Source: Dermanyssus gallinae (lineage: Eukaryota > Arthropoda > Arachnida > Mesostigmata > Dermanyssidae). Taken from it: a stretch of DNA of 64,000 nucleotides. A model generated the notes under the pieces. The model was not told the DNA's origin, made no database searches, and saw only the letters and a list, made by a program, of their open reading frames with translations. The number at the start of each line of letters is the position of its first letter. The stretch's first letter is position 1. The stretch is from the NCBI GenBank assembly GCA_003439945.1, contig QVRM01004004.1, positions 310,001-374,000 of the forward strand. Reading direction: 5' to 3'. Both the position numbers and the translations under genes were made by a program. Of this stretch, positions 1-10,320 are shown one piece after another.

Positions 1-1581
1 CGGGTGGCCTTTGTAAATAATTTCGCACTTCTGGGGGTTGAGCTCAAGACCACTCTTCTGACCGAAGTCAAGAACTCTCTTGATATCTGCCTGTACCACA
101 GATGCTTCTCCCCCAATGGTGCCATCGTCTAGGTACCAGAGATTTAAGGGGGACTGGATAGAATTGACCAGTTCTTTGATTGCTAGGCAGAATAGCGGCG
201 GACCAAGGGGGTCGCCCTGCTGCACGCCGCTGCGCGAGAAAATTGTTCTTTCACCGAATGAGAGCTCTGAACTGGATCTGTAGGTTTGGTCAACTAAGGG
301 GGCTGCCTCTGGCCAATCCGTTTGTACAGTTTTTAGTATGTAGTCGCGACGGACCTGGTTAAAAGCATTCTTAAAATCGAGTTTGGCGGCGACGAAATTG
401 TTGGGTGCGCTAGACATAAAAGCTCTTGTTGTGTGGACCACTGCTTCGATGCCATTAGGCGTATTGAAGCCAAGCTGGTGGGCCCCAAGCTTTTCGCACA
501 CGATATTTGTTCCTAGCTTGACAGTGATTTTTGCCGCAATCCTCCGAAAGACTGAGGAAATGACGATTGGACGAAATGACCCACTCGGCTTTTTAATTGC
601 GATGAGGCGTCCACCAAAAATAATAGGGCGGATGGCCTCAGGCACTGTGCCATTTCTGATAATGTCAATCACTTTTGCTAAGTCACGCAGTAGACGGCTG
701 GCGATATTTGTGTTGGTCGTGGCCATGAGGTCTCTGAGGTGGCGCGGCCGCAGGCCGTCCATACCGGCGGTAGACCCTGCCGGAAAGGTTCGTACGGCCT
801 CGCGAATCTCTTCTGAACTGGTGACTAGCGGCTCAGCAAGGGATAGTCTTGGTGGCAAGTCAAGGTCGGCCGGTTCACTAGGGTGTTTGGAAGTCATTTC
901 CACGAACGCTTCGGCTGCGCAAACAGGACTTCCCACAGAAAGCAGAGCTCTCGCAGCACCTCCAATGTCGCCTTCGCCTAGTAGCCTGGTTGCTCGTCTA
1001 GCGGCAGCTTCGTCCTCGTTAGGTCGCTTGTTCCAGTGCTTCCTTGGGACCAATTCGGGTGAAGGCCCACTACCTGATCTATGTTCCTCGATTCTGTCTC
1101 TGAGGTATGTGGTCCAACTAAGATTGTTCTGTTTTCGTGATGGAGCTCTGAGAACTGTATGCGCGAAAACCAGTAGGTTCGCCCAGCTATGCGCGTCATT
1201 GTTTTGATGTACGAGTGAAAGTGTGTCGGCCAGCGCTATCGCAACTGCAGGACGGGCACTTTTAGGGATGGTGTCGAGCCGTTTGTATGTCTTTGTGTAC
1301 TCGGCGAGTTTTTCGCGCAGGTGGGTACCATCAGTGTTGTCGACCGGATTGCTGACTGGGGGTAAAAATGGGTGTTCAATGTTCGAGTGTGCTGCCGTAA
1401 TGTGCCGTTTGATTCCTCTTCTTGTAAAGTTCCTTTGGCAATGCGTGCAAGTAACTCTGTTGTAGTGAGGAGCCGGGCTTAGGTTCCCTGTATCCGACCC
1501 GAGGCTGGATAAATGGTCCGTCTGCGGGAGGTTGTCCGAGTGGCTCGGACCGGCTTTATTTTCGGAGGTGTCTTGAGGCAT
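1..1581 (-). CDS. ORF2: C2H2 zinc finger plus reverse transcriptase (3' part outside window)
   Basis: The frame opens at an ATG (1579-1581) just after an in-frame TGA and stays open to position 1. About 45 residues in is a C2H2 finger of form CTHC...RHITAAH. A linker follows, then reverse-transcriptase blocks: GMDGLRPRHL (thumb/finger lead-in), KLDFKNAFNQVRRD (motif A, catalytic Asp), SGVQQGDPLG (motif B) and LWYLDDGTIGG (motif C, catalytic Asp pair). In this family the protein copies element RNA at a nicked chromosomal target. The YLDDGT signature and the N-terminal finger match the copy at 45.8-48.8 kb, which has an RLE domain; APE-type elements usually lack such a finger. The endonuclease itself cannot be seen here. 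Confidence 0.85.
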   Translation of the reverse strand, partial: MPQDTSENKAGPSHSDNLPQTDHLSSLGSDTGNLSPAPHYNRVTCTHCQRNFTRRGIKRHITAAHSNIEHPFLPPVSNPVDNTDGTHLREKLAEYTKTYKRLDTIPKSARPAVAIALADTLSLVHQNNDAHSWANLLVFAHTVLRAPSRKQNNLSWTTYLRDRIEEHRSGSGPSPELVPRKHWNKRPNEDEAAARRATRLLGEGDIGGAARALLSVGSPVCAAEAFVEMTSKHPSEPADLDLPPRLSLAEPLVTSSEEIREAVRTFPAGSTAGMDGLRPRHLRDLMATTNTNIASRLLRDLAKVIDIIRNGTVPEAIRPIIFGGRLIAIKKPSGSFRPIVISSVFRRIAAKITVKLGTNIVCEKLGAHQLGFNTPNGIEAVVHTTRAFMSSAPNNFVAAKLDFKNAFNQVRRDYILKTVQTDWPEAAPLVDQTYRSSSELSFGERTIFSRSGVQQGDPLGPPLFCLAIKELVNSIQSPLNLWYLDDGTIGGEASVVQADIKRVLDFGQKSGLELNPQKCEIIYKGHP

Positions 1582-3109
1582 TATGTTTCGGCCCGACAGA
1601 TTTCTTCACTTCGAAAGCTGATAACAGCCTGATGACTGGTCCGAGAAGGTTTGCAAGGTTACGAAGTGCGCTGGCGGCTTGAGGGTCAAGGCCACTTAGC
1701 ATTTTTGCAGCGCTGGTGAGCCCTGCAAGAGGGTCTGCCTTGCGAGTGGGACGCGCCCTCGATGACGACAAGTCCACCCAGGTAGTGCCGGGAGCTCGAC
1801 GATATTCCGCCTGGCGCGGGCGCATTCTGCGTCGGCGATGTGTGGGTTTCAAGGCCTTAAGTGGGGCAAGCGTAATAGTCTTATCAGACGTTCCATCCGA
1901 ACTAGGAGCAACGATCTCACGGACCACTGAGGCGTAGGAACGAGGAGCGTTCTCATCTGTCTCGCATGGTGCCGGATTCGTCCGAGTCGCCGGTTTTTCT
2001 ACAATAGTGGCCGCCGGGTAGTCGGACTGGACCTGACGAAGGACTCGTGCTCCGGTAATAATCTTGCTCCTTTCCCAAGCAATGGCGTAGATCGGACATG
2101 AAGGAGACGCTGATCTGTGTGCACCTCCACAGCTTGCGCATTTTGGAGCACTTTTACAGTCCTTGACTAGATGTCGGTTACTGCCGCAGTTCACACATGC
2201 TACTTGACCGCTGCAAGAGGATGCGTGATGACCTAAGCGCTGACATTTGAAGCATCTTGAAGGACGTGGTGGCTCGACTGTCACTGCGTGGGTCTGAAAT
2301 CCAAGATACACGGTGGCCGGCGGGGCTCCCTTGAACTTGAGCAGCACCTTTCGTGTAGGGATGGCCGCCTGTTGTGGGCCGAGACCTGCTCGTCTGCAAA
2401 TGCGTTTTACTTCTATGACACCGGCGGAGCTAAGTTCCTGCAGTATCTCTCCTTCCTGAAAGTCTGGGCTAACATGGTTGATGGCACCCCAGATGTTGTC
2501 GATATTTTTTGATGCTGCTTTGACTCGCAGCCCAGCTAGTTCGGTGATGCACATCAGTTTACGTGCGTCCTCAAGCTTATCGACGGTGGCCGAGATTTGT
2601 CCATTCTGTGCCGAGATGTTAGCGTCTGCCACTTTTAGGTGTAGGTCCTTGCACATCCCTAATACATTCCCTCCTGGCAATGAGCTGCCGTCTTCAGCTG
2701 CGCTGAAGGTTACACGGAAAACCTTGTGTGCGCCTGATTCAACCTTTTGCTTAAGTTTTGCTAACGCTTCTTCCTTTTTCCGAATATTGCGCCGTCTGCT
2801 TTTATTCATAACTTCCTTAAAACCCTCTTCTTCTGGCAGTTCTTGAGGTGCTGCCTCGGTGTTAATAGCCTGTACTGAGGCTTGGGTTTCGCTACTCGGT
2901 CTCGCGCGTTTCACCCCAAGTTGTCGGCCTTCCTTGTTGTCAGTAGCTACCGTTTCGTTATCACTTTCGCATATGGGCGATGCGGTCGTCTTCGCACTAG
3001 CACGATCTGCCTCCATGTTGCTTTCTACTGAGGTGGTAACGGCCCTCAATCGTGATATATCGAGCGAGTCTGGTGGTTTATCCTGGCCGGATATCACAAC
3101 CTTCGGCAT
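1556..3109 (-). CDS. ORF1: gag-like nucleic-acid-binding protein with three zinc knuckles
   Basis: The open frame runs from at least 3157 down to a stop at 1556; 3109 is the first ATG, and the frame remains open upstream into AT-rich repeat, so the original start may be lost. The N-terminal third is Lys/Glu-rich with a low-complexity acidic stretch and a KSRRRNIRKK-like basic patch. A globular middle follows, then three cysteine clusters: two CX2CX4HX4C knuckles (CFKCQRLGHHASSC and CVNCGSNRHLVKDC) and a third of form CX2CX3HX6C ending in CPIY. This is the ORF1 layout of Jockey/I/R1-group retrotransposons and probably packages element RNA. Finding it ahead of an RLE-like ORF2 is unusual. The 26-base overlap with ORF2 suggests reinitiation or coupled translation. 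Confidence 0.85.
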   Translation of the reverse strand: MPKVVISGQDKPPDSLDISRLRAVTTSVESNMEADRASAKTTASPICESDNETVATDNKEGRQLGVKRARPSSETQASVQAINTEAAPQELPEEEGFKEVMNKSRRRNIRKKEEALAKLKQKVESGAHKVFRVTFSAAEDGSSLPGGNVLGMCKDLHLKVADANISAQNGQISATVDKLEDARKLMCITELAGLRVKAASKNIDNIWGAINHVSPDFQEGEILQELSSAGVIEVKRICRRAGLGPQQAAIPTRKVLLKFKGAPPATVYLGFQTHAVTVEPPRPSRCFKCQRLGHHASSCSGQVACVNCGSNRHLVKDCKSAPKCASCGGAHRSASPSCPIYAIAWERSKIITGARVLRQVQSDYPAATIVEKPATRTNPAPCETDENAPRSYASVVREIVAPSSDGTSDKTITLAPLKALKPTHRRRRMRPRQAEYRRAPGTTWVDLSSSRARPTRKADPLAGLTSAAKMLSGLDPQAASALRNLANLLGPVIRLLSAFEVKKSVGPKHNASRHLRK

Positions 3110-3169
3110 GCCTGTGCCGTAACAAGCTTCGGGATACAAAGCAAGCAAATGCTCCAAATTAAATAAAAT

Positions 3170-3340
3170 TATTAAATTAAAGTTAGAAATAAATAAATAA
3201 TATTAAGTTAAAAATAAATAAATAATATTAAGTTAAAAAAAATAAAATAATATTAAGTTAAAAATAAATAAATAATATTAAGTTAAAAATAAATAAATAA
3301 TATTAAGCTAAAAACAAATGAATAATATTATATTATTAAA
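3170..3340. repeat. AT-rich minisatellite, unit about 25 bp
   Basis: Five or more imperfect units built on AAGTTAAAAATAAATAAA plus TAATATT follow one another. They differ by single substitutions and small A-run length changes. They abut the 5' side of the minus-strand retrotransposon. Confidence 0.85.
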
Positions 3341-3361
3341 AAAAAAAAAAAAAAGGAGCGT

Positions 3362-3431
3362 GCAGGCTTAGGTATTGAACCCGGTGCTGTTAGGTTGTAG
3401 ACGATAGCGCTGCCACTACGCCACGACAACC
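3362..3431 (-). repeat. tRNA-derived (SINE-like) sequence
   Basis: Read on the minus strand there is an A-box-like TGGCGTAGTGGCAGCGC and, some 35 bases later, a B-box-like GGGTTCAATACC, followed by a run of T (the A-run at 3341-3354 on plus) that would terminate Pol III. The ends do not form a seven-pair acceptor stem and the T stem is poor, so I do not call a functional tRNA gene. Confidence 0.45.
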
Positions 3432-6400
3432 TGATGCTTCGAGTCTTCTCCGAGCTCCAAGTGGCTTAGCCAGTAACTACGAGTGTTCGGTCTACGATGA
3501 CAATGGCAAATCGAACTCGATCAGCTGGAGGGTTCAAAAGGAAACCGGCTCCTGAGGGTTCGCATCCAAACTGTCTTCGAGCGCGTCGGTTCACCACTCG
3601 AGTGTTCACTACATACACAGTCGATGGTGCGATTATCACTGCCAGAAACACAGTCAAACCACATGAATCACACTGTTTTACGGGAGCTGACGGAAACACG
3701 ACCGCACTCTACCGAATCGAACGTTCTGTTTCTGTAATAAACGCAGTTCGTATTTTTATCAGAAATATATATAGCATACCGGCTTAATGCACCTTAGTAT
3801 TAATCGTATGTGATACCATAGATGACTCGCGTTTGCATGAGCTAACTTCTACCACTATTATTTATGTTACTTCCTAAATGTCACACGCATTTAATGTGAA
3901 CGTGGAGCTTGTGGCACCTTTGACGAGCAGAACACAAACTCGCATGTTGTAAACGATTGAGATGCTTCAACAAAGGCGTAAATACAAGAATACAAGCGAT
4001 AATCAGTCTGTGTGCAATTGCTAGATCATTGAATCCGATATTCCATCCGGAAATCAGTTAGAGAAACCTTCAGCAACAACGCCCAGAGTGACGTATCGTG
4101 AGTCGGTTCATGAGCTGGAATTTATTTTGTCAGTGGGGCTTGAGACCGCTTATGAGAATCTTCGTTACTTATACATTTTACAAGCAGTTTTATACAGAAA
4201 ATGACTAGCGGCTTGTATGCAAAAAAAGAAAACAAAAAGCGGTATGCATGCAAACAATGACTAGCAGCTTGTATACCGAAGGTGGTGAGCAGCTTATTCG
4301 CTCGCCCAAGCGCGTTGGCTCTTCGTCAATCCCCCATGTCTTTAATCATTTAGCGGCTTCTGCGGACTCTGTGTTTGTGATGTTCTGTGTGTGGCACTCA
4401 GCTCTTCCTTCCACAGTACTTCCACAGGGATCAATCTTGTGCTCGTCAGTCACAATGTTGCCAAGTGTTTCCAAGTTCTCGCTGACAAATTGGTTGGATT
4501 ATTGTGATTAGATGGCTTGTCATGTTTCATGAGTTGGCTTGGCACACGTGTGCGCAGTTAAGGTTCTGGTGCTTGTTTTGGGCCACATCTACTGTCAGGG
4601 CCGCCGCTCTATGCTTAGTTCGTTTCTCTCCTAAACATTGGAAGAATCACCGCAACTATTTTGGGTTCACAACAGGGCTAGCATCTCGATCTCTTTCTGA
4701 GTAAACGCCGTAAAGCTTTTTGGTTAAATGTTGTTATGGATGTGCCCGATGTCAACTCTGCATTCGAGGGTTGCCGATACATTGCTCTCAGCCCACGCAA
4801 ATCCTCCCTGTCTCGGGATAACTCGCTTAGACAGTCCGTCGAAAAATAATTTCTTCGTTTTTTTCTAAGGATCGTTGGTTCCGACAGCATGGCTTCAAGG
4901 TGAATCATTGGCATAGAGTCCAACTTTCCTGATAGTAAAAGTGCTTATTTGAAAAGCGGAAAACTGAAAAAAAAAAACAAAATGCAATTCATTGCGTTAA
5001 CAAGTGGCACGCCAACTCTGGAACTTTATGAATGAGACAAGAACTTTAATTTAAAAAAAGACTCGTTTAAGCTAGCTCGTGTGTTCGTCTCCGATGTTCT
5101 CTGATATTTTTCCCAACGAAATGCCGGTAAGAGTTAGGGCGCTACGAGCGATTCCGACCGGCTTAGTACTACTACCGTCTCTACAAGTACCCCAATTCAT
5201 ATTCATACTACAACTACCCTACAACCCCTACAGCTCTAATTTGACATTAAAAAGCTACGTTTCATTGCTGGATCGCAATGCTGAGCTGAGCTAGCCTTAT
5301 ATTTTTAACACAGCCCGTGAAATGAGCTAAATATTATTACAAGCATACAAAAACAATTTCGTGTGCTTCTCTCGGTACATATACTTCAAGATTTCACTTT
5401 AGATGCTACCACTGTTTTTACCGTTAATCGTCACGCCATTTAGGTCGAGCGACCTTACTTAGTCAGTACCATCTTAAGGCTTGCTATTTTAGTAACCAGG
5501 CGGTTATATATGCTATATGAAAACTCGACTTCTGGCTATATTTTAATTTTACTGCATAGGATATTTACTAAAAGAAGAACTTAAACTTGTTTGTTAGTGT
5601 AAAAATGCTTCTTTAAAAATGCCATTTTGGTTGCGCGGCAAGACGATGAAGGAATGCCTATTTCATTTGATCCTGTTTCACGCCCGCCTATGCGGGTATG
5701 GTTTCATATAAAGGACACCCAATAACTTTATTTCTTCTTCTGCATGCTTCTTGGCCATTTAAGGCGTCGCTTCTTATGAAATAAATGGCATTCACAAACG
5801 GATCAACAAAGGCCAACGTTTCGCGCCTGTCAGACTGAATGATTTGTTTTCCACGAGCTATAATAGTGTAGTTAAGAATTATGCAGTTAGACCACTTATC
5901 AAAACTTTATATTTGAAAATACGTTCCTCCACGTAGATCTTTCTCGTACAGTTTTGCTCTTCTAGAGTGCAGTAGGAGTGAGCACTAGCTTTCATTCTAT
6001 GGGCAATATTCGTATATTGCTGATTTGCCAATAAGGTGCTTTTAAAGTCGTACGCAGGGCGGCTAAAACACGCGACGAAAAAGTATTCCGAAAGGCTCTT
6101 AGTAGTAGAGAGAAAATCCCAAATGTAAAATACACAAGGCTTAGGTCGGTCGAAACATACCTAAACTGTGATTGGTAAACGAAAGTTAGGGGGCATAAGT
6201 CCACGTCATTGAAACTCCTGCTTGCTTTAGGAACATTAAACCAAGAACGTTTGTTGTAACCATTGATAAAAACGTTTAGACTTGACTAGAAGAATCTTAT
6301 ATTGTTAATACTACGGCATACTATTTACACGTAAAAGCACTCCGCTGCAAACTTATACTTGGCAATTTCGTGCCACAGATCAGATGCCCTGTTGCTAATT

Positions 6401-7280
6401 ACACTTAACAGATCGGTGTTTAACTGCTAAGTAAATCAATTATGAAATTATTTAAAATAATCTTTGTGTTCCGTATTAGCTTTGTTCGAAAAACGCAGCA
6501 CTCAGAAGCCCAGAGTGTCGCTGCGGTAGGCTCATGCACACGTGCGAGGGAGGACAGAAACAAAATAAAAGATGTTTGCACCTTCAAACAGCTGATGCGT
6601 GACAACGAGTTTGCGTTGAATTCTTCTCATTTGTGCTAGTCAGCTCTGTATTGGCGTGTCGAACAGAAACGCTATCCGAAGAACGGCATCTCTCGTTCAG
6701 CCTGCATTGCTGAGGCATTTTCTACCGATTTTAAGTATGGCTGTTCCTAGGAGTCTAGATTGAATGAATAGAGCTCACAGAGTGTAAAGCTTCGTACATA
6801 ACAAGACACAAGCATAAAAAGCGCTGGACGACCTTTAAAAACCACGTCCGAGTTAAGAGGAGATCATAAAAAACAGCCTATAACTCGTAACGAATCTACT
6901 CCAGTCTCGACGGTCCAGTGGCACGTCTAACGCGCTACCAGTTGTATGTCAGAGTACCTGCTAATTTAACAGCTTGGTTCAGACAGAGAGGCTCATCATT
7001 GGCTATCTCTAATCTCGGCTCGATTGATATTGTCGTTTGAATGTATGTTGTGAGTTAATCATCTATCCCGGTAACTCTACAATCAAATAGTAAATCCTAT
7101 TCATGTCGCCTCTTCATAGACTTACACAGTTGATGAACGACTAAAATGAGGAGAAGGGGGGGGGGGGGGGAGAGAAATATCAGAAGTAGGTGAGTTCTAC
7201 CGAAATGAGTAGAGCAACTCTAAAACGAGTCTATTTATTGCTCTTTGAGTTGGACTTGAAACGTAGCAGCAGTTGCACGG
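3432..7280. other. No supported gene; AT-rich unique sequence
   Basis: Only short ORFs (under 90 codons) without recognisable motifs or convincing paired splice sites were seen. There is an A-rich patch near 4970 and a run of 14-15 G at about 7156. This may be intergenic or intronic. Confidence 0.5.
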
Positions 7281-7508
7281 ATGGGTGAGCGTACACCACA
7301 CACCCACTGTGCGCTAATCACTGCAACATCGTGGGAAAGTGCCCCAGCACAGAACCGAAGAATCCGATTTGTTTGCTTCGACAATTCGATTTTCTGGGTA
7401 GCCGTCGCCGCCGCCGCAGCTCGATTTAGTGCTACAGCCGCCAATAACAGCAACATCAACAACAACGACAACAACAACAACAACGGGTTGGATAAGGATA
7501 TTGCAAGC
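7281..7508 (+). CDS. Candidate penultimate exon, Ala/Asn-rich protein
   Basis: An open frame contains a poly-Ala stretch (AVAAAAARFSATAA) and an Asn-rich stretch (NNSNINNNDNNNNNG), then LDKDIAS, and ends at 7508 directly before GTGAGC, a good splice donor. The 5' border is uncertain: the listed start is the first ATG, but an acceptor such as the AG at 7345 or 7399 is equally possible. Reading on in phase 0 across a 114-base intron joins it to the Gln-rich piece at 7623. Homopolymer runs of this kind are common in arthropod transcription factors and RNA-binding proteins. The gene itself is not recognised; coding status is inferred from phase agreement and composition. Confidence 0.4.
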
Positions 7509-7622
7509 GTGAGCATTGGCATCCAGCTTGCATATTGCCGATAACACATTCTAATGATGCTTGGGTAGCTAGTCTCCTGTGTTTTTTGTTGGCTTTTGCT
7601 TGGTATTTCGCTCCTCCCGCAG

Positions 7623-7769
7623 CAGCAGCAACAACAACAGCCCCATCAATCGCCCGAACATGACAGCGACCACGGCGGTAACAACTCGATTAACAACAGC
7701 AGCCGCAGCGGCGGTACGAAAACAACACCAATAGCAACAAACAACATCGCAGTGGAATTTGACTTCTGA
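7623..7769 (+). CDS. Candidate terminal exon, Gln/Asn/Ser-rich C-terminus
   Basis: A pyrimidine-rich acceptor (ttcgctcctcccgcag) precedes a frame opening with six Gln codons. The frame then reads PHQSPEHDSDHGGNNS and ends ...NNIAVEFDF with TGA at 7767-7769. The phase matches the donor at 7509, giving an intron of 114 bases. An ATTAAA that could act as a variant polyadenylation signal lies at about 7864. The protein family cannot be named. The alternative is a chance open CAG/CAA-rich stretch, but clean borders on both sides of a phase-compatible intron argue for a real gene end. Confidence 0.45.
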   Translation, partial: QQQQQQPHQSPEHDSDHGGNNSINNSSRSGGTKTTPIATNNIAVEFDF

Positions 7770-8115
7770 GTAGGCTTAGCAAAGTAACGCGTTCATTCGT
7801 GGGCGTTGTTATATATGCACGCGAGTACGATGTGGCTGTAATTTTTGGCGTGTTTCTAAATGAATTAAAAAGTAGATCTCTCTATATGAGATATATATTT
7901 TTGGCGTGTTCCTAATTAAATTGAAAAGTAAAAGTCTATATGAGCGCAAGAGACGGTAGAATCTTCGAGAGCTTTGTAAAGTGATCTCATTCTCATTGTT
8001 TTGACTGTCTGAATTCTGTTGAAAACGTTCCTGAATTATGTTGAAAAAAATCCAGTTACGGGCGGCAATTTTGTTTCCGTTAAGTAGAGCCCGTACTTCT
8101 GTGGAAACTCCTTGA

Positions 8116-8237
<122 letters not shown>

Positions 8238-8298
8238 AACGAATTGGCAATAATACGTTCAGATCTCACAATTGTAACATTGTTTAACATGTAATAAA
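8238..8298 (+). mobile_element. Tiny 5'-truncated copy (3' tail only) of the TAA-associated retrotransposon
   Basis: This short segment matches the 3' untranslated tail of the copy at 48.9 kb: both have GCAATAATACGTTCAGA followed by a CTCACAA.TGTAACAT block, then run into TAA units. It is flanked by (AAT)n on both sides. Confidence 0.65.
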
Positions 8299-8698
8299 TA
8301 ATAATAATAATAACTCTACGGGAGACATACTGAGTGAAGTCCTTAACATTGATTTCACGGACGATACGTGGCGTAAAGCAAGCCTCCCCATAAGAGAAGG
8401 TGGACTGGGTGTTCGATCAGCAGTAGAATTGGCACCCATGTTACGCAGCGTCTGTGCTAGAATTCAGCCCGCTGGCAGAGGCGCACCCGAGTGCTCACCA
8501 CCGGCTGCACATAGCTAAGCAGGAGACAGAGTCGCTTGTCAAGCTGAAGTTGGATCCAGGTCCTTGGGAGAAACGTGTAACGCAGAGAGTGCTTGTATCA
8601 CACATTGCAAGGCCTGTGGAAAACCAGTAGAGAAGAATGGCCTCCACCCGTTGAGCTGCATCAAGAGCCAAGGTCGGGCTCCCAGGCACACAGAAATA

Positions 8699-9691
8699 CA
8701 GGTAGTTCAATAAGTTCTTAGAATAAGCTTTTTAGAATTCGAATTTTGGCACGCTTTCACTAACGCGCTAATAGGAACTGCAACTTTTCGACTGCTAGCA
8801 CTCAATATATTATGGTGATTGGCCGTTGCGATTTCGTTTGATAGCTTTCCCGTGCAACGTATCGGCGTGATTTTTAAAAATGAAAAAAAAAGAGTTTCGA
8901 GTGGTTATCAAGCATTTTTATTTTAAAGGTTGGAATGCGACCCAAGTAAAAATTGAGTTAGACGAGACGTACAGTGACTCTGCGCCATGTTTTGCCACTG
9001 TTTCCAACTGGATTAATGTGTTAAAAAGAGGTCGCAGGAGCACCGAGGATGAACTACGTCCAGGAGGCCAAAAAACGGCAACTGATGAGGAAAACGTAGA
9101 GAAAGTGCGAACAATTTTTGGCACAGATCAGCGAATGAACATTAAGGAAATAGCGGAGGAAAGGTGATGGCTACAGTTTTTTAAGACCAACGTATAATAA
9201 TGCTGGTCGACTACCTTGAGAGCTGTAAAACGATCACAGGAGAATATTATGCAAGACTGTTGGACTGCCGTTAGCAAGAACTCATCGTGAAACGGCCCGC
9301 TTTGCAGAAGAAGGTTGTCCCGTTTCACCAGGGCAATGCTCCTGCACACAAGTCCCGGCAAGCATCGGCAAAACTGGCCCAACTGAGGTTCGAACTTATT
9401 GAACAACCCTCCTATTCTCCAGACCTGGCCCCCTCTGATTATTTCCTCTTCGGACATTTGAAGAATAGTCTCGGTGGAAAGCGTTTTTCCAGCAATGAAA
9501 AGGTTAAGGCTGCTGTCAATGCCTATTTTCAGTCTAACGACGCGGAATTCTACTCAAGAGGTATGAAAGCTCTGAAATCTCGGTGGGAAAAGTGTATTGA
9601 GCTTCTCGGGGAGTATATCGAATAAGAAAAATTTAAAAACATGATTTGGAAAATGATCGGTTTTCATTCCAAGAACTTATTGAACTACCTG
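8699..9691 (+). mobile_element. mariner-family transposon, internally deleted, nested in the RLE element
   Basis: Terminal inverted repeats begin CAGGTAGTTCAATAAGTTCT at the left and mirror that at the right, matching for about 28 bases with few differences. A TA dinucleotide sits on each side (8697-8698 and 9692-9693). Removing the element and one TA restores the sequence CACAGAAATAAATGC found in the undisturbed copy at 46.3 kb. At 993 bp it is shorter than the usual 1.3 kb because of an internal deletion. Confidence 0.92.
8880..9625 (+). pseudogene. Defective mariner transposase
   Basis: The ATG at 8880 opens the N-terminal helix-turn-helix region (KKEFRVVIKHFYFKG..., AT..SNWINVLKRGRRS). 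The frame stops near 9165 after KEIAEER, and the block with the first catalytic Asp is deleted. The C-terminal part reopens with VPFHQGNAPAHKS, where Gly replaces the second catalytic Asp (normally HQDNAPAH), followed by the intact YSPDLAPSDYFLF motif with the third Asp. The stop is at 9623-9625. The element cannot move itself but keeps its ends, so it could be mobilised in trans if a matching transposase existed. Confidence 0.9.
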
Positions 9692-10215
9692 TAAATGCGG
9701 TGATTCAAAGAGCTCTCCGGAGGGCGGGAATACCTAGCATGCTGGAACCCAGACTAGGACTTCATGACAATAAAAGCCCAGACGGTGTCACTATTCCGCC
9801 GTGGAAAAAAAGGCAAATGTCTGGTTTAGGATGCGACAGTCTCCTGCACAGCCGCACCGTCTTATGTGTGCCACAGCGCTACCGAGGCGGGATGGGTGGC
9901 CGAACACGCAGAGAAAGAAAAGTGGCGTAAATACACAGAGTTAAAGTCTAGATACAATTTCGTGCCGATTGCAATGGAAACAATGGGCCCAGTCAGCAGA
10001 AGAACAAGGACATTTATTAAAGACTTAAGTGATCGATAACAAGCAAACACCGGAGATGCACGCGAAGGCGACTTTCTGAGGCAGCTGCCTTCATTGGCAG
10101 TTTGCAGAGGAAACGCCGCGTCGATATTAGGTGCGATGGGCTGACGACAGCAAGAAAGAAACTATAAAATAATGAGGATACACATTCACACCTCACAACT
10201 GTATTGCTCTAAGAC

Positions 10216-10320
<105 letters not shown>

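Larger units (their letters stand above)
1..3157 (-). mobile_element. Non-LTR retrotransposon with two overlapping ORFs, cut by the window edge
   Basis: On the minus strand a gag-like ORF1 (ending at 1556) is followed by an ORF2 starting at 1581. The two overlap by 26 bases in different frames, as expected for one bicistronic element rather than two insertions. ORF2 carries an N-terminal C2H2 finger and a reverse transcriptase with QQGDPLG and YLDDGT motifs, like the RLE-type elements at 46-51 kb. The C-terminal part, where an endonuclease would be expected, lies outside the window, so clade assignment is by reverse-transcriptase similarity only. On its 5' side lies an AT-rich minisatellite. 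Neither frame shows a stop inside the window, suggesting a fairly recent copy. Confidence 0.85.

Noticed and set aside
383..1207. Long plus-strand ORF of 274 codons
   Set aside because: It is the antisense shadow of the retrotransposon ORF2, whose conserved motifs are on the minus strand.
3170..3340. CRISPR-like regularly spaced repeats
   Set aside because: Units are contiguous, AT-only and imperfect, with no unique spacers; it is a minisatellite in a eukaryotic context.
3362..3431. Possible functional tRNA genes here and at 21.39, 22.78 and 45.25 kb
   Set aside because: A- and B-box-like blocks are present but acceptor and T stems do not pair properly.
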